NCBI RefSeq assembly: GCF_006442975.2
Contig: NZ_CP083954.1
Span: 930,001-994,000, forward strand
Reading direction: 5' to 3'
Length of the DNA stretch: 64,000 nt
Origin: Mesorhizobium sp. B2-1-1
GTDB taxonomy: Bacteria > Pseudomonadota > Alphaproteobacteria > Rhizobiales > Rhizobiaceae
A program made the position numbers and the translations under genes. This document shows positions 1 to 8,557 of this stretch, piece by piece. The notes below the pieces were generated by a model that was given only the letters and a program-made list of their open reading frames with translations, made no database searches and was not told where the DNA came from. Each line of letters starts with the position of its first letter. Position 1 is the first letter of the stretch.

Positions 1-793
1 ACACGGCGGAAGCCTCGCCCAGTTTGCCGATGCGGAAGGCGAGCTTGTAGAGGTGAGTGACCAGGATGTCGGTCGAATTGGCCGGCCCGCCCTGCGTCAT
101 CACCCAGATGATCGGGAAGGAATTGAAGACATAGATGGTGTTGAGCACGATGGCGATGTTGATGAACGGCTTCAGGAGCGGAAAGGTGATTTCGCGGAAC
201 TGCTGTGCCGGCGTCGCTCCTTCGAGCGCGGCGGCCTCGTAGAGATCGTCCGGAATCGAAGACAGGCCGCCGAGGAAGATCGTCGTGGTGAACGGCACCG
301 TCACCAATATGCCGATCAGCACCTGCATCGGGAACGCCGTCTCGGCGCTGGCCAGCCATTGGACATTGTGATCGATCAGGCCGAGGCCGAGCAGCGCCGA
401 ATTCAGCATGCCGCTTTCGCCGCTCAGCGCCCAGCGCCAGACCACCGCCGTCATGGTCAGCGACACCGCCCAGGGCAGCATGATGATGACGCGGGCAAGG
501 CCGCGGCCGTAAAAATCGGTGTTGAGGATGATCGCGACCGGGATCGACAGAAGCAGCGCGCCGCCAACCACCAGCACGGTCCATATCCCCGTGCGCCACA
601 GTGCCGCGACGAAATCGGGATCGGTGGTGAGGGCGGCGAAATTGGCAAGGCCGCTGAATTCGCGCAGCTGGCCGAAGCGGTTGACGTCATGCGTGGCGAT
701 CTGGATCAGGTCCCAGACCGGCCAGAAGATCACGATTGCCGCCAGGAACAGGCTGGGCAAGGTCAGCAGATAGGGCAAGAAGCGATTTTGCAT
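1..793 (-). CDS. Sugar ABC transporter permease, MalF/UgpA type (partial)
   Basis: Inner-membrane permease of a carbohydrate ABC importer; the 3' end lies beyond the window. Translated from the ATG at 793 it starts [20 protein letters not shown] with a first membrane span at about residues 8-28. It carries the EAA loop ([20 protein letters not shown]) that docks onto the ATPase. The solute-binding protein lies upstream on the same strand and the ATPase at 3206 is probably the shared energiser. The Shine-Dalgarno for 793 is weak and no better in-frame start is visible. The sugar cannot be predicted. Confidence 0.9.
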   Translation of the reverse strand, partial: MQNRFLPYLLTLPSLFLAAIVIFWPVWDLIQIATHDVNRFGQLREFSGLANFAALTTDPDFVAALWRTGIWTVLVVGGALLLSIPVAIILNTDFYGRGLARVIIMLPWAVSLTMTAVVWRWALSGESGMLNSALLGLGLIDHNVQWLASAETAFPMQVLIGILVTVPFTTTIFLGGLSSIPDDLYEAAALEGATPAQQFREITFPLLKPFINIAIVLNTIYVFNSFPIIWVMTQGGPANSTDILVTHLYKLAFRIGKLGEASAV

Positions 794-868
794 CGGCTGG
801 CCTGCAACCTCGGCGCACGGGATCGGAAGGTTCTGCTTATGCGGATTTCGGATCGGGAGACCAAAGAT

Positions 869-900
869 GTGGCGCGCCCCGCCTGAGTGGGGCGCGCCAC
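869..900. terminator. Intercistronic GC-rich hairpin
   Basis: Perfect 12-bp inverted repeat (GTGGCGCGCCCC at 869-880 and its complement at 889-900) with an 8-nt loop, between the binding-protein stop and the permease start. There is no T-run. This placement is typical of hairpins that stabilise the binding-protein mRNA or partly stop transcription so that the binding protein exceeds the permease. Confidence 0.6.
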
Positions 901-919
901 GGGCGCAGGGAGATACGCC

Positions 920-2152
920 CTATTTCTTCAGCACGGCGTTGGCCTTCGCCGCCGCATCCTTCAAACCCGCCTCCGGGTCGCCGCCGAGGTATATCTTCTG
1001 GATCGCATCCGACGTGATCTGGGCGATCTCCTCCCAGCCCGGAATGACCGGCGCGAAGCGCGCATCGGGCAGAAGCGCGGTGAAGGCGGCGAGGTCGGCA
1101 TTGTTGACGTAATAGTCCATCTTGGCCTCTTCCTTGTTCACCGGCAGGAAGCCTTCGCCTTGCGTGAACTTGGCGCGCTGTTCCGTGGTGAACAGGAAGT
1201 CGAGCAGTTTCCAGGCCTCGTCCTTGTTCTTGGAGTTCTTGAACATGATGATGGAATCGGTGACGCCATAGGTGCCGCGCGCGCCGGTCGGGCCGGCGGG
1301 TATAGCCGCCACGCCGTATTTCAGGCTCGGCGCCTCTTCCTTGATCTGGTTGGACAGGAAGGGTGCGGTGATCATCATGCCGACCTTGCCCTGCTTGAAC
1401 AGGTTCTGAACGTCCTCACGGTTGTTGGAGGTGACGCCGGGCTCCGTCAGGCCCTCGTCGATCATCGACTTGTAGAGCTTGGCGGCTTCGAGCGCGCCAG
1501 GCGTGCTCAAGCCCGATGTGCCGTCCTTGTTGAGGATCTCGGTGCCGTATGACCACATCGCATAGTAATAGTAGACGTCGGTCTCGATCTCCTTGCCCTG
1601 CAGGCCGAAGCCGAATGTGCCGGACCCCAGCGCCTTGATCTTGCGGGCGTCCTCCTGCAGCTCGGTCCAATTGGCCGGAGGCTTGGCGATGCCTGCTTTC
1701 TCGAACAGCTCCTTGTTGTAATACATGGCGCGCGCCGAAGCGGCGATCGGCAGGCCGTAGGTCTTGCCGTCCATGATCGAAGGCGACAGGAACGTGTCGA
1801 TGAAACGGCCCTTGAAGTCTGGCGTGATGTAGCTGTCGAGCGGCTCGGCGACGTCCTGCTGCACGAAGTCGATCAGCCAGCGCGTGCCGATGATCGAGAG
1901 ATCCGCATTGGTGCCGGCGGTGATGTCGGTGGTCAGCTTCTGCAAGAGCACATCCCACGGCACCACTTCGAACTTGACCGTGATGCCGGGGTTCTTTGCC
2001 TCGAACTCCTTCTTGACCTCCTCGAAGTAGGGGCCGGTCTTGGCGCTGTATTCGGCGACGGTGACGCGCACCTCGCCGGCTTGCGCCTGTGCCGCGAAGG
2101 CCAGCATGCTCATTCCGGCCATCAAGCCGACAGTCCATTTCGCAATGCTCAT
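920..2152 (-). CDS. Extracellular solute-binding protein, family 1 (sugar ABC)
   Basis: Periplasmic receptor of the sugar importer, 410 aa, the usual size for the family. Residues 1-25 form a Sec signal peptide (MSIAKWTVGLMAGMSMLAFA, cleavage near AQAQA). The mature part has the family-1 pattern: VTVAEYSAKTGPYFEEVKKEFE near the start, then PLDSYITPDF and YGLPIAASARAMYYNKELFEKAGI. It is the first gene of a leftward operon with the permease. Over 200 bp of non-coding DNA upstream would hold the promoter. The ligand is unknown; MalE- or UgpB-like sugars are possible. Confidence 0.92.
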   Translation of the reverse strand: MSIAKWTVGLMAGMSMLAFAAQAQAGEVRVTVAEYSAKTGPYFEEVKKEFEAKNPGITVKFEVVPWDVLLQKLTTDITAGTNADLSIIGTRWLIDFVQQDVAEPLDSYITPDFKGRFIDTFLSPSIMDGKTYGLPIAASARAMYYNKELFEKAGIAKPPANWTELQEDARKIKALGSGTFGFGLQGKEIETDVYYYYAMWSYGTEILNKDGTSGLSTPGALEAAKLYKSMIDEGLTEPGVTSNNREDVQNLFKQGKVGMMITAPFLSNQIKEEAPSLKYGVAAIPAGPTGARGTYGVTDSIIMFKNSKNKDEAWKLLDFLFTTEQRAKFTQGEGFLPVNKEEAKMDYYVNNADLAAFTALLPDARFAPVIPGWEEIAQITSDAIQKIYLGGDPEAGLKDAAAKANAVLKK

Positions 2153-2310
2153 CCGATCTCTCCCATTTTGTTCCGCGCTTTTGCGCTCCTCACGCCGATG
2201 TTGGCGCAGGATTATGTGACTTTCCTACATTATCGAGGATCTGGCCGCACGCAAGCAGATTATCGTGTTGCTTAATTACATTCCATTCACTAGCCTGCCG
2301 ACATCTGCCT

Positions 2311-2407
2311 AGAGCAGTTCACCGTTTCAAGGAAACGGAGAACCACTCTAACTCTTTGTTTTGACGCAATTCCGGACGGAAAACCGTATACACTTTCCTG
2401 GAATTGC
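2311..2407. repeat. RIME-type palindromic intergenic element
   Basis: Two consecutive imperfect palindromes. The first (2311-2349) pairs AGAGCAGTTCACCGTTTC with GAAACGGAGAACCACTCT. The second (2366-2407) begins GCAATTCC and ends GGAATTGC, around a core GGACGGAAAACCG. The joining segment CTAACTCTTTGTTTTGACG is characteristic of the rhizobial intergenic mosaic elements (RIME) seen between genes in Rhizobium, Sinorhizobium and Mesorhizobium. The assignment rests on recalled sequence pattern, not a search. Confidence 0.75.
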
Positions 2408-2432
2408 TCGAACTGCCGGAGGAGCAAGCGCC

Positions 2433-3203
2433 GTGGTTTCGAAAGCCGAGTTCGAAGGCCGCACTGTCGTTGTCACGGGCGCCGGCGGTGGCCTCGGCTC
2501 GGCGATCGTCGCGTTGCTGGCCGGAAGAGGCGCGCGGGTGATCGGCTGCGATCAATCGGAGGAGGCGCTGGCAAGCCCGCACCTCGCCTCGCGTCATGTC
2601 TTCAACCTTCTCGACCGGGTTTCAGTCGAGGCAGCCATCGCGGCCGTGCTCGACAAGGACGGCGTGCCCGACATCCTGATCAACAATGCCGGCTGGACGC
2701 GCGCGGAGACGCTCGGCGCATTGACGACCGACAGGATAGGGCAGGAAGTCGATCTCAACCTGACCGGCGTGATGACTTTTGCCGACCCGCTGGTCAAGGC
2801 GATGGCGGCGCGCGGTTCGGGCAGCGTCGTCTTCATTTCTTCCGTCAACGCCATCGCCCATTTCGGCAACCCCGCCTATGCCGCCGCCAAAGCCGGTATC
2901 AACGCCTATGCCAAGGCGATCGCCGTCGAGCTCGGCCGCAGCGGCGTTCGCGCCAATGTCGTCTGTCCGGGATCGATCCGTACCGCCGCCTGGGACCATC
3001 GCCTGGCCAAGAACCCGGATATTCTCGGCAAGCTCCAGCGGCTCTATCCGCTCGGCCGCATCGTCAATGCCTCGGAGGTGGCGGAAGCCGTGGCGTTTCT
3101 TGCCTCCGACCGGGCGTCCGGCGTAACGGGCGTGGTGATGCCGGTGGATGCCGGCCTGACCGCCGGCTGCCTGCCGTTCATCGACGACATATTGGGAGCG
3201 TGA
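2433..3203 (+). CDS. SDR-family oxidoreductase (FabG-like)
   Basis: NAD(P)-dependent short-chain dehydrogenase, 256 aa. From the GTG at 2433 it reads MVSKAEFEGRTVVVTGAGGG, with the cofactor motif TGAGGGLG at the N-terminus, NNAG in the middle, and catalytic Ser (FISSVNA) and Tyr-Lys (YAAAKAG). GGAGGAG 8 nt upstream of 2433 decides this start; an in-frame TTG at 2361 lies inside the RIME repeat. The 3' end almost touches the ATPase gene (ATG at 3206), so it is probably co-transcribed and acts on the transported sugar or a derivative. Confidence 0.85.
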   Translation: MVSKAEFEGRTVVVTGAGGGLGSAIVALLAGRGARVIGCDQSEEALASPHLASRHVFNLLDRVSVEAAIAAVLDKDGVPDILINNAGWTRAETLGALTTDRIGQEVDLNLTGVMTFADPLVKAMAARGSGSVVFISSVNAIAHFGNPAYAAAKAGINAYAKAIAVELGRSGVRANVVCPGSIRTAAWDHRLAKNPDILGKLQRLYPLGRIVNASEVAEAVAFLASDRASGVTGVVMPVDAGLTAGCLPFIDDILGA

Positions 3204-3205
3204 CC

Positions 3206-4273
3206 ATGACCGACGTCCAGTTCCGCGACCTTTCGAAATCCTTCGGCCAGCACAGCATCCTCGAGAACATCGACCTCGACATCGAGAGCGGCGAATTCGT
3301 CGTGCTGGTCGGCCCGTCCGGGTGCGGCAAGTCGACCTTGCTGCGCATGCTGGCTGGACTGGAAACGATAAGCTCGGGCGATCTCGTCATTGGCGGCGTG
3401 CGCGCCAACGACCTGCCGCCGCAGCAGCGCAACATCGCCATGGTCTTCCAGTCGTATGCGCTGTTTCCGCATCTCAAGGCCTCCGACAATATCGGCTTCG
3501 GACCGAAAATCCGCGGCGAGAGCCGCGCCGCGGTCGAGGACAAGGTCAAGAAGGCATCCGGCGTCCTCAACCTGTTCTCCTATCTCGACCGTTACCCCCG
3601 GCAATTGTCGGGCGGTCAGCGCCAGCGCGTCGCCATGGGCCGCGCCATCGTGCGCGAACCCTCGGTCTTCCTGTTCGACGAACCGCTATCCAACCTCGAC
3701 GCGCAATTGCGGGTGCAGATGCGCACCGAGATCAAGGCGCTGCACCAGAGACTGAGATCGACGGTCGTCTATGTCACCCACGATCAGATCGAGGCCATGA
3801 CAATGGCCGACCGCATCGTGGTGATGGATCGCGGCCGGATCCAGCAGGTCGGGCCGCCACTGGAGCTCTATGACCGGCCGGCCAACAAGTTCGTTGCCGG
3901 CTTTCTCGGCTCGCCCTCGATGAGTTTCGTTTCCGGGTCCCTCAAGACGACGGCCACGAACAGCTGGTTCGAATCGACCGGCGGCGGAAGGCTTGCGCTT
4001 GGCGGCAAAGAGGTGCCGACAGGCGGTGCGGTGGAGGCCGGCATCCGGCCCGAACATTTTGTCATCGGCGAAGCTGCCGACGCGATGACCATCAAGGTGG
4101 ACGTCGTCGAGCCGACGGGCTCCGAAACCCATGTCTACGGCGCCATCGGCAGCGATACGGTGCGCGTCGTCTTCCGCGACCGGATGCAGGTGAAGCCGGG
4201 CGACCGCCTGCCGGTCTCGGTCGAGCCGCGCAACATCCATCTTTTCGAGAAGGCGACGGGCCTGCCTCTATGA
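3206..4273 (+). CDS. Sugar ABC transporter ATP-binding protein (UgpC/MalK type)
   Basis: Cytoplasmic ATPase of the sugar importer, 355 aa. Walker A GPSGCGKST, Q-loop FQSYALFPHL, signature LSGGQRQRVA, Walker B VFLFDEPLSNLD and switch His (YVTHDQ) are all present. A C-terminal TOBE domain follows (about residues 240-350, with GIRPEH). GGGAG 8 nt before the ATG at 3206 fixes the start; a GTG at 3200 is also in frame. It lies between the SDR and the RpiR regulator, divergent from the binding protein and permease. A second permease is not in the window and probably follows the first beyond its left edge. Confidence 0.92.
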   Translation: MTDVQFRDLSKSFGQHSILENIDLDIESGEFVVLVGPSGCGKSTLLRMLAGLETISSGDLVIGGVRANDLPPQQRNIAMVFQSYALFPHLKASDNIGFGPKIRGESRAAVEDKVKKASGVLNLFSYLDRYPRQLSGGQRQRVAMGRAIVREPSVFLFDEPLSNLDAQLRVQMRTEIKALHQRLRSTVVYVTHDQIEAMTMADRIVVMDRGRIQQVGPPLELYDRPANKFVAGFLGSPSMSFVSGSLKTTATNSWFESTGGGRLALGGKEVPTGGAVEAGIRPEHFVIGEAADAMTIKVDVVEPTGSETHVYGAIGSDTVRVVFRDRMQVKPGDRLPVSVEPRNIHLFEKATGLPL

Positions 4274-4297
4274 AAGCACAAGCGTGAAGACAACGGC

Positions 4298-5179
4298 ATG
4301 AAGACACCGGCCGACATCATCACCCGGTTGCAACTGATGTCGCAGGACGGCACCAAGTCGGATCGTCGGCTGGCGGGCCTGGTCCTGTCCGATCTCGATT
4401 TCGCCTCCAAGGCGGCGATCTCGGAGATCGCCGCGCGCGTCGGCGTCAGCGAGCCGACGGTGACCCGCTTCTGCCGCAATCTCGGCTGCGAAGGCCTGCG
4501 CGACTTCAAGTTCTACCTGGCGCAGGCGATCGCCATTGGCGGACAGTATCTGTCGCCTGAGCCGCTGAGCCGCGACGCCCGTGAGCAGCGCATCGCATCG
4601 GCCATCACCGAGGCGGCGATATCGGCCATCCAGCGCGCCAGCGAAAACCTCGACATGACGACGCTGGTCGATGTCGCCGCGCGCATTGCCACGTCAGGCA
4701 ACGTGCTGTGTGTCGGCTCCGGCGGCATTTCCTCGATGATGGCGACCGAGATGCAGAACCGGCTGTTCAGGCTGGGCCTGCCGGTGCTGGCGCAGATCGA
4801 CGGGCAATTGCAGCGCATGTACGCCGCCGTGGCCACGCCCGACACCACGCTGGTCGCCTTCTCGGTTTCCGGCTATGCACGGTCGGTCATCGAGGCGGTG
4901 CAGGTCGCGCAGCAATATGGCGCCACAACGGTCGCCGTCACCGCGCCGGACTCGGCATTGGCCAGGGCCGCCGACACCGTCATCCATTTGCAGCCGCTCG
5001 AGGACGGCAACATCTACAAGCCGACATCGTCGCGCTATGCGCTGCTGGCGATCGTCGACATGATCGTCACGTCGGTGGCCGAGACGCGCGGCCCGAAGGT
5101 GCTGGAGAATTTGCGCCGCATCAAGCAGAGCGTGAACACGCTGAAGGTCGACGATCCGCGTTTGCCGCTGGGCGATTGA
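4298..5179 (+). CDS. RpiR-family transcriptional regulator (HTH + SIS)
   Basis: 293-aa DNA-binding regulator. N-terminal HTH (about residues 1-80) with SEIAARVGVSEPTVTRFCRN, then a SIS sugar-phosphate-binding domain (about 120-270) with VGSGGISSMMATEMQNRL and SVSGYARSVIEA. RpiR proteins control sugar catabolism and sense phosphosugars, so it likely regulates the adjacent importer. It starts 24 nt after the ATPase stop and is probably co-transcribed with it. Confidence 0.9.
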   Translation: MKTPADIITRLQLMSQDGTKSDRRLAGLVLSDLDFASKAAISEIAARVGVSEPTVTRFCRNLGCEGLRDFKFYLAQAIAIGGQYLSPEPLSRDAREQRIASAITEAAISAIQRASENLDMTTLVDVAARIATSGNVLCVGSGGISSMMATEMQNRLFRLGLPVLAQIDGQLQRMYAAVATPDTTLVAFSVSGYARSVIEAVQVAQQYGATTVAVTAPDSALARAADTVIHLQPLEDGNIYKPTSSRYALLAIVDMIVTSVAETRGPKVLENLRRIKQSVNTLKVDDPRLPLGD

Positions 5180-5182
5180 ACT

Positions 5183-5500
5183 TCAGGCCGAAGCACTGAG
5201 CGCCTCGATGCGCTGCATCAGCACCTGGGGTTCGCCCGTCACGCGCAGCGTCTTGAGCCGTGCCGTGCCGCCGACGACAACCGAAACGGCCGAGGCCGGC
5301 ACTCCAAGCGTCTTGGCGGCCAGCTTCTCCAGCGCTCGATTGGCGGCGCCGTTTTCGGGCACGGCGCGGACCCGTGCCTTCAAATGGCTTCGCCCATCAG
5401 CCGATGTCTCTATGCTTTCGAACCTGTCCATGGAAGACTTCGGTGTCAGCCGGACGAACAATTCGATGCCGTTCTCGCGGATGCGGAACGGGGCACTCAT
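5183..5500 (-). CDS. DUF167 / YggU family protein
   Basis: Small cytoplasmic protein (105 aa) of the DUF167 family. Diagnostic stretch: [20 protein letters not shown], then a [14 protein letters not shown] strand. The family is conserved, with structures known (YggU) but no settled function. It lies directly downstream of a YggT gene on the same strand, a pairing common in proteobacteria, and ends tail to tail with the RpiR gene. Confidence 0.85.
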   Translation of the reverse strand: MSAPFRIRENGIELFVRLTPKSSMDRFESIETSADGRSHLKARVRAVPENGAANRALEKLAAKTLGVPASAVSVVVGGTARLKTLRVTGEPQVLMQRIEALSASA

Positions 5501-5513
5501 GCGAGCATCGGGT

Positions 5514-5804
5514 TCACAGCACCAGCGGTGCCACGGTGGTGAGCAGGAACTGCCTGAGGAAGAACAGGATCAGCAGCAGGATGATCGGCGAGATGTCGAT
5601 ACCGCCAAGGTCCGGCATGAAACGTCGGATCGGCCTGAGCGCCGGTTCGGTCAGCCGGTAGAGCATATTGCCGATGCTGCCGACAAACTGGTTGCGCGAG
5701 TTGACGACGTTGAAGGCATAGAGCCAGGAAAAGATCGCCGAGATGATGATGACCCACCAATAGAGGTCGAGCGCCATGACGATTGTTTGAATGAGGGCGA
5801 GCAT
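5514..5804 (-). CDS. YggT family integral membrane protein
   Basis: 96-aa protein with two hydrophobic segments (about residues 2-28 and 70-95) separated by [15 protein letters not shown], the conserved YggT linker. The start at 5804 ([17 protein letters not shown]) is chosen because GGAG lies 7 nt upstream; an in-frame ATG at 5855 would add 17 uncharacteristic residues. YggT-like proteins have been linked to cell division, plastid nucleoid organisation and osmotic response in different organisms; no role can be assigned here. Confidence 0.85.
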   Translation of the reverse strand: MLALIQTIVMALDLYWWVIIISAIFSWLYAFNVVNSRNQFVGSIGNMLYRLTEPALRPIRRFMPDLGGIDISPIILLLILFFLRQFLLTTVAPLVL

Positions 5805-5940
5805 GCCGGTCTCCAATTGTTGCCGACATGTAGCCATTGCGCGCGAAACCGGCAAGGGCAGGCTTCGGCCGCCAGGATTTCGGCAAAACGTCGCCTTGAC
5901 AGAAAACTGCCGTGCCCGATAAATGCGCCATCCGCTGGAC

Positions 5941-6020
<80 letters not shown>

Positions 6021-6077
6021 AATTTAGAGGGCATATCCTCCAGTAAATTCAACTAGATAGCCAAAACGGCATCTTTC

Positions 6078-6103
6078 GTTTGGCCCACGCATTTGGCCCA
6101 CGT
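6078..6103 (+). repeat. Arm-type repeat near attL
   Basis: 26-bp sequence containing two tandem copies of TTTGGCCCACG, identical and in the same orientation to 13553-13578. It starts 57 bp inside the left core. This spacing and pairing suggest an integrase or excisionase arm-binding site. Confidence 0.75.
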
Positions 6104-6295
6104 TTAGGCTGAGGCCGACTGCTCCGCGCTCCTCATATCCTCGGCATACCATTGCAGGGCTACCCAAGGGTCGTCCTCCAATCTCATCGCCTCAGCGTGG
6201 GCCTCGCTCTCCCCTAGGATGTCCCGAACACGCTCAAGGTGTCCTTCACGCCACGATGCCACGTCCGCCTGAAGAGTGCTGTATTCGATTTCCAT
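6104..6295 (-). CDS. Hypothetical protein (63 aa), element-borne
   Basis: Small acidic protein starting MEIEYSTLQADVASWREGHL and ending SAEQSASA. The ATG at 6295 has AGGAG about 10 nt upstream; a longer in-frame reading from 6466 adds Arg-rich sequence of unlikely coding character. It is the leftmost gene of the element, ending next to the arm repeat. The position suits a small excision or regulatory factor, but no HTH is visible and no family is recognised. Confidence 0.55.
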   Translation of the reverse strand: MEIEYSTLQADVASWREGHLERVRDILGESEAHAEAMRLEDDPWVALQWYAEDMRSAEQSASA

Positions 6296-6521
6296 GTGGG
6301 TCTTGCTCCTACCGGTCACCCGCCCCGTGATTGGGGCAGATGTCCTCAGATAGGGGTTCGCTCTTGAGGTCGTCAAATCAAATAAATTCAACACGTTAGA
6401 GGAGTATCTCCCCTGCCGGAGACGCCTATGCGCCAGAGGCCGTGCGCAATCATGGCCAGAGCGCATTCAGGGCTTCTTAGGTGTCCTACACCAGCGAACC
6501 CCCGAACGCCTCCCGACGCCG

Positions 6522-6830
6522 CTACCGCACAGCCCTATGGGGCTGTAACTGGTGAGTGGACGGGAACGGTCGATACTTCACAGCCCGCAACCCGGTCGCG
6601 TCACTTTCCACGACATCAATCCCCGCCCATGCGCCTGCGGTGCGATCCCGCTTCCACATTTGCATGCCGCCTATGGTGACCCTGACAGGCTCGCTAGGGT
6701 CAACGCCTCGCTTGACCAGTTCCCGACACAAGACCGGCACAGGGTCCTTGCGCGTCGTGGTCTTCTCGATTTCCTCGCCCCGTAGAGTGGTGGCGGCAGT
6801 GAGTGATCCTCGATATTCGATATGTAGCAT
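6522..6830 (-). CDS. Hypothetical protein (102 aa), element-borne
   Basis: Starts MLHIEYRGSLTAATTLRGEE, with a strand-rich middle (EPVRVTIGGMQMWKRDR) and no signal or membrane segment. AGGAG lies just upstream of the ATG at 6830. The pattern resembles small accessory proteins of phages and islands, but I do not recognise the family. It is on the same strand as the genes to its right, separated from them by about 280 bp in which I see no convincing gene. Confidence 0.5.
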   Translation of the reverse strand: MLHIEYRGSLTAATTLRGEEIEKTTTRKDPVPVLCRELVKRGVDPSEPVRVTIGGMQMWKRDRTAGAWAGIDVVESDATGLRAVKYRPFPSTHQLQPHRAVR

Positions 6831-7111
6831 TTGCTCCTTGCTGTTGTGCGGTTTGGCCCGCTTGGCTCGCTACGCTGCGCTGAGGGGTGTTTGTCTCTGG
6901 ACGGTAGATCGTACCGGCGCGACCGCGAACACGCTCTGGCGGTCATCCCGCACAGCGTTCTGTGGGTGTCTGGGTGGGTGTTAGGGTGAGTGGTCCTCGG
7001 CCACGAATGGCCTGCGGGGTAGAGCCCGAAGGGGGCTTTGAGCTTGGGGCAATGGTTCACCGGGATGGCGACCTGACCCCCTTCGGGTTTTCTTCTGGTG
7101 CGGAATGCTGC

Positions 7112-7603
7112 CTACAGGCCGAGCCCCTTCCGCATCTTAGCCACCTCGACGCAGTGCTGGTGGAAGATCGAGAAATCACCCCTCAACGCCGCCTTACGGA
7201 ACGTCGGGAGGTCCTGCTCGTCAACGTGATCCATCCATGTGGCATGGTCGATCCCGTACTGGCTAAACACATCTCGATTGAGAGTTGCAATGAAGCCAGC
7301 CTCGACAACCATAGCCTGCGCCTCAGTGATCCCGAACTCCTCGCCGACAGGGATTTCTCCAAGGTCGACGAAAGCATCTGCAAGGAACTTCTGCTGCTCC
7401 TCGGTGTGGGTCTCCCGAAGGCTATCGAGGGTTTCGTTGGTCTTCGATTGAAGCTCCTCCACGCCCATGGCCTTCAGCTCGGCGTCAAGGGCTTCGAGGT
7501 CAGCGGCTTCGAGGTCAGCGATGGTGTCTTGGTCGTCTTTGATCTCGTAGTCTTCCGGGTTCAGGTTATCGAGGTCAATGTCGTCATCACCCCAATCCGA
7601 CAC
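7112..7603 (-). CDS. Hypothetical acidic protein (163 aa), element-borne
   Basis: Very acidic N-terminus (MSDWGDDDIDLDNLNPEDYE), a predicted coiled or helical segment with a tandem duplication (ADLEAADLEALDAEL; encoded by a 15-bp direct repeat near 7487-7516), then a more globular C-terminal half (VVEAGFIATLNRDVFSQYGI). Cytoplasmic, with no recognised domain. It is the next gene after the 167-aa protein in the leftward run. A C-terminal helical domain of a DNA- or protein-binding accessory factor is possible but unproven. Confidence 0.6.
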   Translation of the reverse strand: MSDWGDDDIDLDNLNPEDYEIKDDQDTIADLEAADLEALDAELKAMGVEELQSKTNETLDSLRETHTEEQQKFLADAFVDLGEIPVGEEFGITEAQAMVVEAGFIATLNRDVFSQYGIDHATWMDHVDEQDLPTFRKAALRGDFSIFHQHCVEVAKMRKGLGL

Positions 7604-7650
7604 CTCCGAGGGGATTTCTCCCTCCGAAGGCTGTCCAAGGTCGGACTGGG

Positions 7651-8154
7651 TTACCGAAAACGGTAGCCGTATGGCCTCAGGGCTTCGTCAAGTCCTGCAC
7701 CGTAATCCTCGGCGCTAATCTCGCCAGCCTCATACATCTCACGGGCCTGCTTAGGTCCAAGCTGGATGCCACCAACCGTCACCGGGATGGTGTCGACAAG
7801 AGCCCTAGGCGGCACTGCAAATGCACTGCTGTCACTCTCGGGGGCCGGTGCGTTCAACTGCTCGACCTTGGTCACGCCGTTCGAGATGCTGACACGCTGG
7901 CTGAGGGTACCGCGCTGCTGCTGCTGGTACCAAGCATTACCCGCAAGGGAGACTTCCGTTGCCGCTGCAACCTGTGCCCGCAACTTCGCCGCCTTCTCGT
8001 CATAAGCAGCCTTGGCCGAAGCGTGTTTAGCCCGCTCGACGAACTCATCCCGCTGCTGCTGGCTCATATTGGCGAATGCCTGCTCGGTGACTGACATCGG
8101 CTTATCGCTGTCTTTGCCGCTCATCTGGTCGTCGCTGTATCTATCGTTAGACAT
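7651..8154 (-). CDS. Hypothetical protein (167 aa), element-borne
   Basis: Starts MSNDRYSDDQMSGKDSDKPM at the ATG at 8154, with AAGGAA 7 nt upstream; an in-frame ATG at 8289 would add a low-complexity His/Pro/Arg stretch. A charged helix (QQRDEFVERAKHASAKAAYD) is followed by a Gln-rich segment and a C-terminal GGIQLGPKQAREMYEAGEIS, reminiscent of short-tether regions in phage scaffold or DNA-packaging accessory proteins. No family recognised. Confidence 0.55.
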   Translation of the reverse strand: MSNDRYSDDQMSGKDSDKPMSVTEQAFANMSQQQRDEFVERAKHASAKAAYDEKAAKLRAQVAAATEVSLAGNAWYQQQQRGTLSQRVSISNGVTKVEQLNAPAPESDSSAFAVPPRALVDTIPVTVGGIQLGPKQAREMYEAGEISAEDYGAGLDEALRPYGYRFR

Positions 8155-8239
8155 GGTTGGTTCCTTCAATGGTGATGGTCCCCACAGCGGGATGCTGCGG
8201 GGTTTTGGTAGTTGGGGTGGTGAGTGGTGTTGCAGGGCC

Positions 8240-8557
8240 TCAGCGGCGCGGCTGGAGGCCATAGCTGTGGATTGGTGGTGAGTGGTCAACCGCCGGGGCC
8301 GCTACGGTAGGGCTTAGGCTGGCCTTGCGGGGGCGCATGTACAGCTCGGCCATTCGCCGCATCATGTCGCCAGCTTCAAGCTCGCGATAGCCGTAGACGG
8401 CATAGCATCGCCCAGCGACCATTAAGGCGTCTGGGATACCAGAAAGCCGGTCCAGTTCGGATGCCCGACCTTCCTCCATCCTGCCCAACGCTTCGATGAT
8501 GGCGAGGGCCTGTTCTCGGGTCGGCCAATCTGCAAGCGCTGGGAGAAACTGGCTCAC
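8240..8557 (-). CDS. Hypothetical protein (105 aa), element-borne
   Basis: Starts at a GTG (8557) whose GTGA overlaps the stop of the upstream gene by 4 bp, with GGGAAGG just before it, indicating translational coupling; an ATG at 8584 is the alternative. Helical, with SQFLPALADWPTREQALAII near the start and GRCYAVYGYRELEAGDMMRR in the middle. No recognised domain. Confidence 0.55.
   Translation of the reverse strand: MSQFLPALADWPTREQALAIIEALGRMEEGRASELDRLSGIPDALMVAGRCYAVYGYRELEAGDMMRRMAELYMRPRKASLSPTVAAPAVDHSPPIHSYGLQPRR

Noticed and set aside
53..886. Plus-strand open frame of 277 codons at the left edge
   Set aside because: Antisense to the MalF-type permease, whose EAA motif and membrane spans are clear.
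6671..7060. Minus-strand open frame of 129 codons in the element
   Set aside because: Pro/His/Arg-rich, overlaps the better-supported 102-aa gene, no ribosome site.
6962..7666. Plus-strand open frame of 234 codons in the element
   Set aside because: Mostly antisense to the acidic 163-aa gene; composition of a mirror frame.
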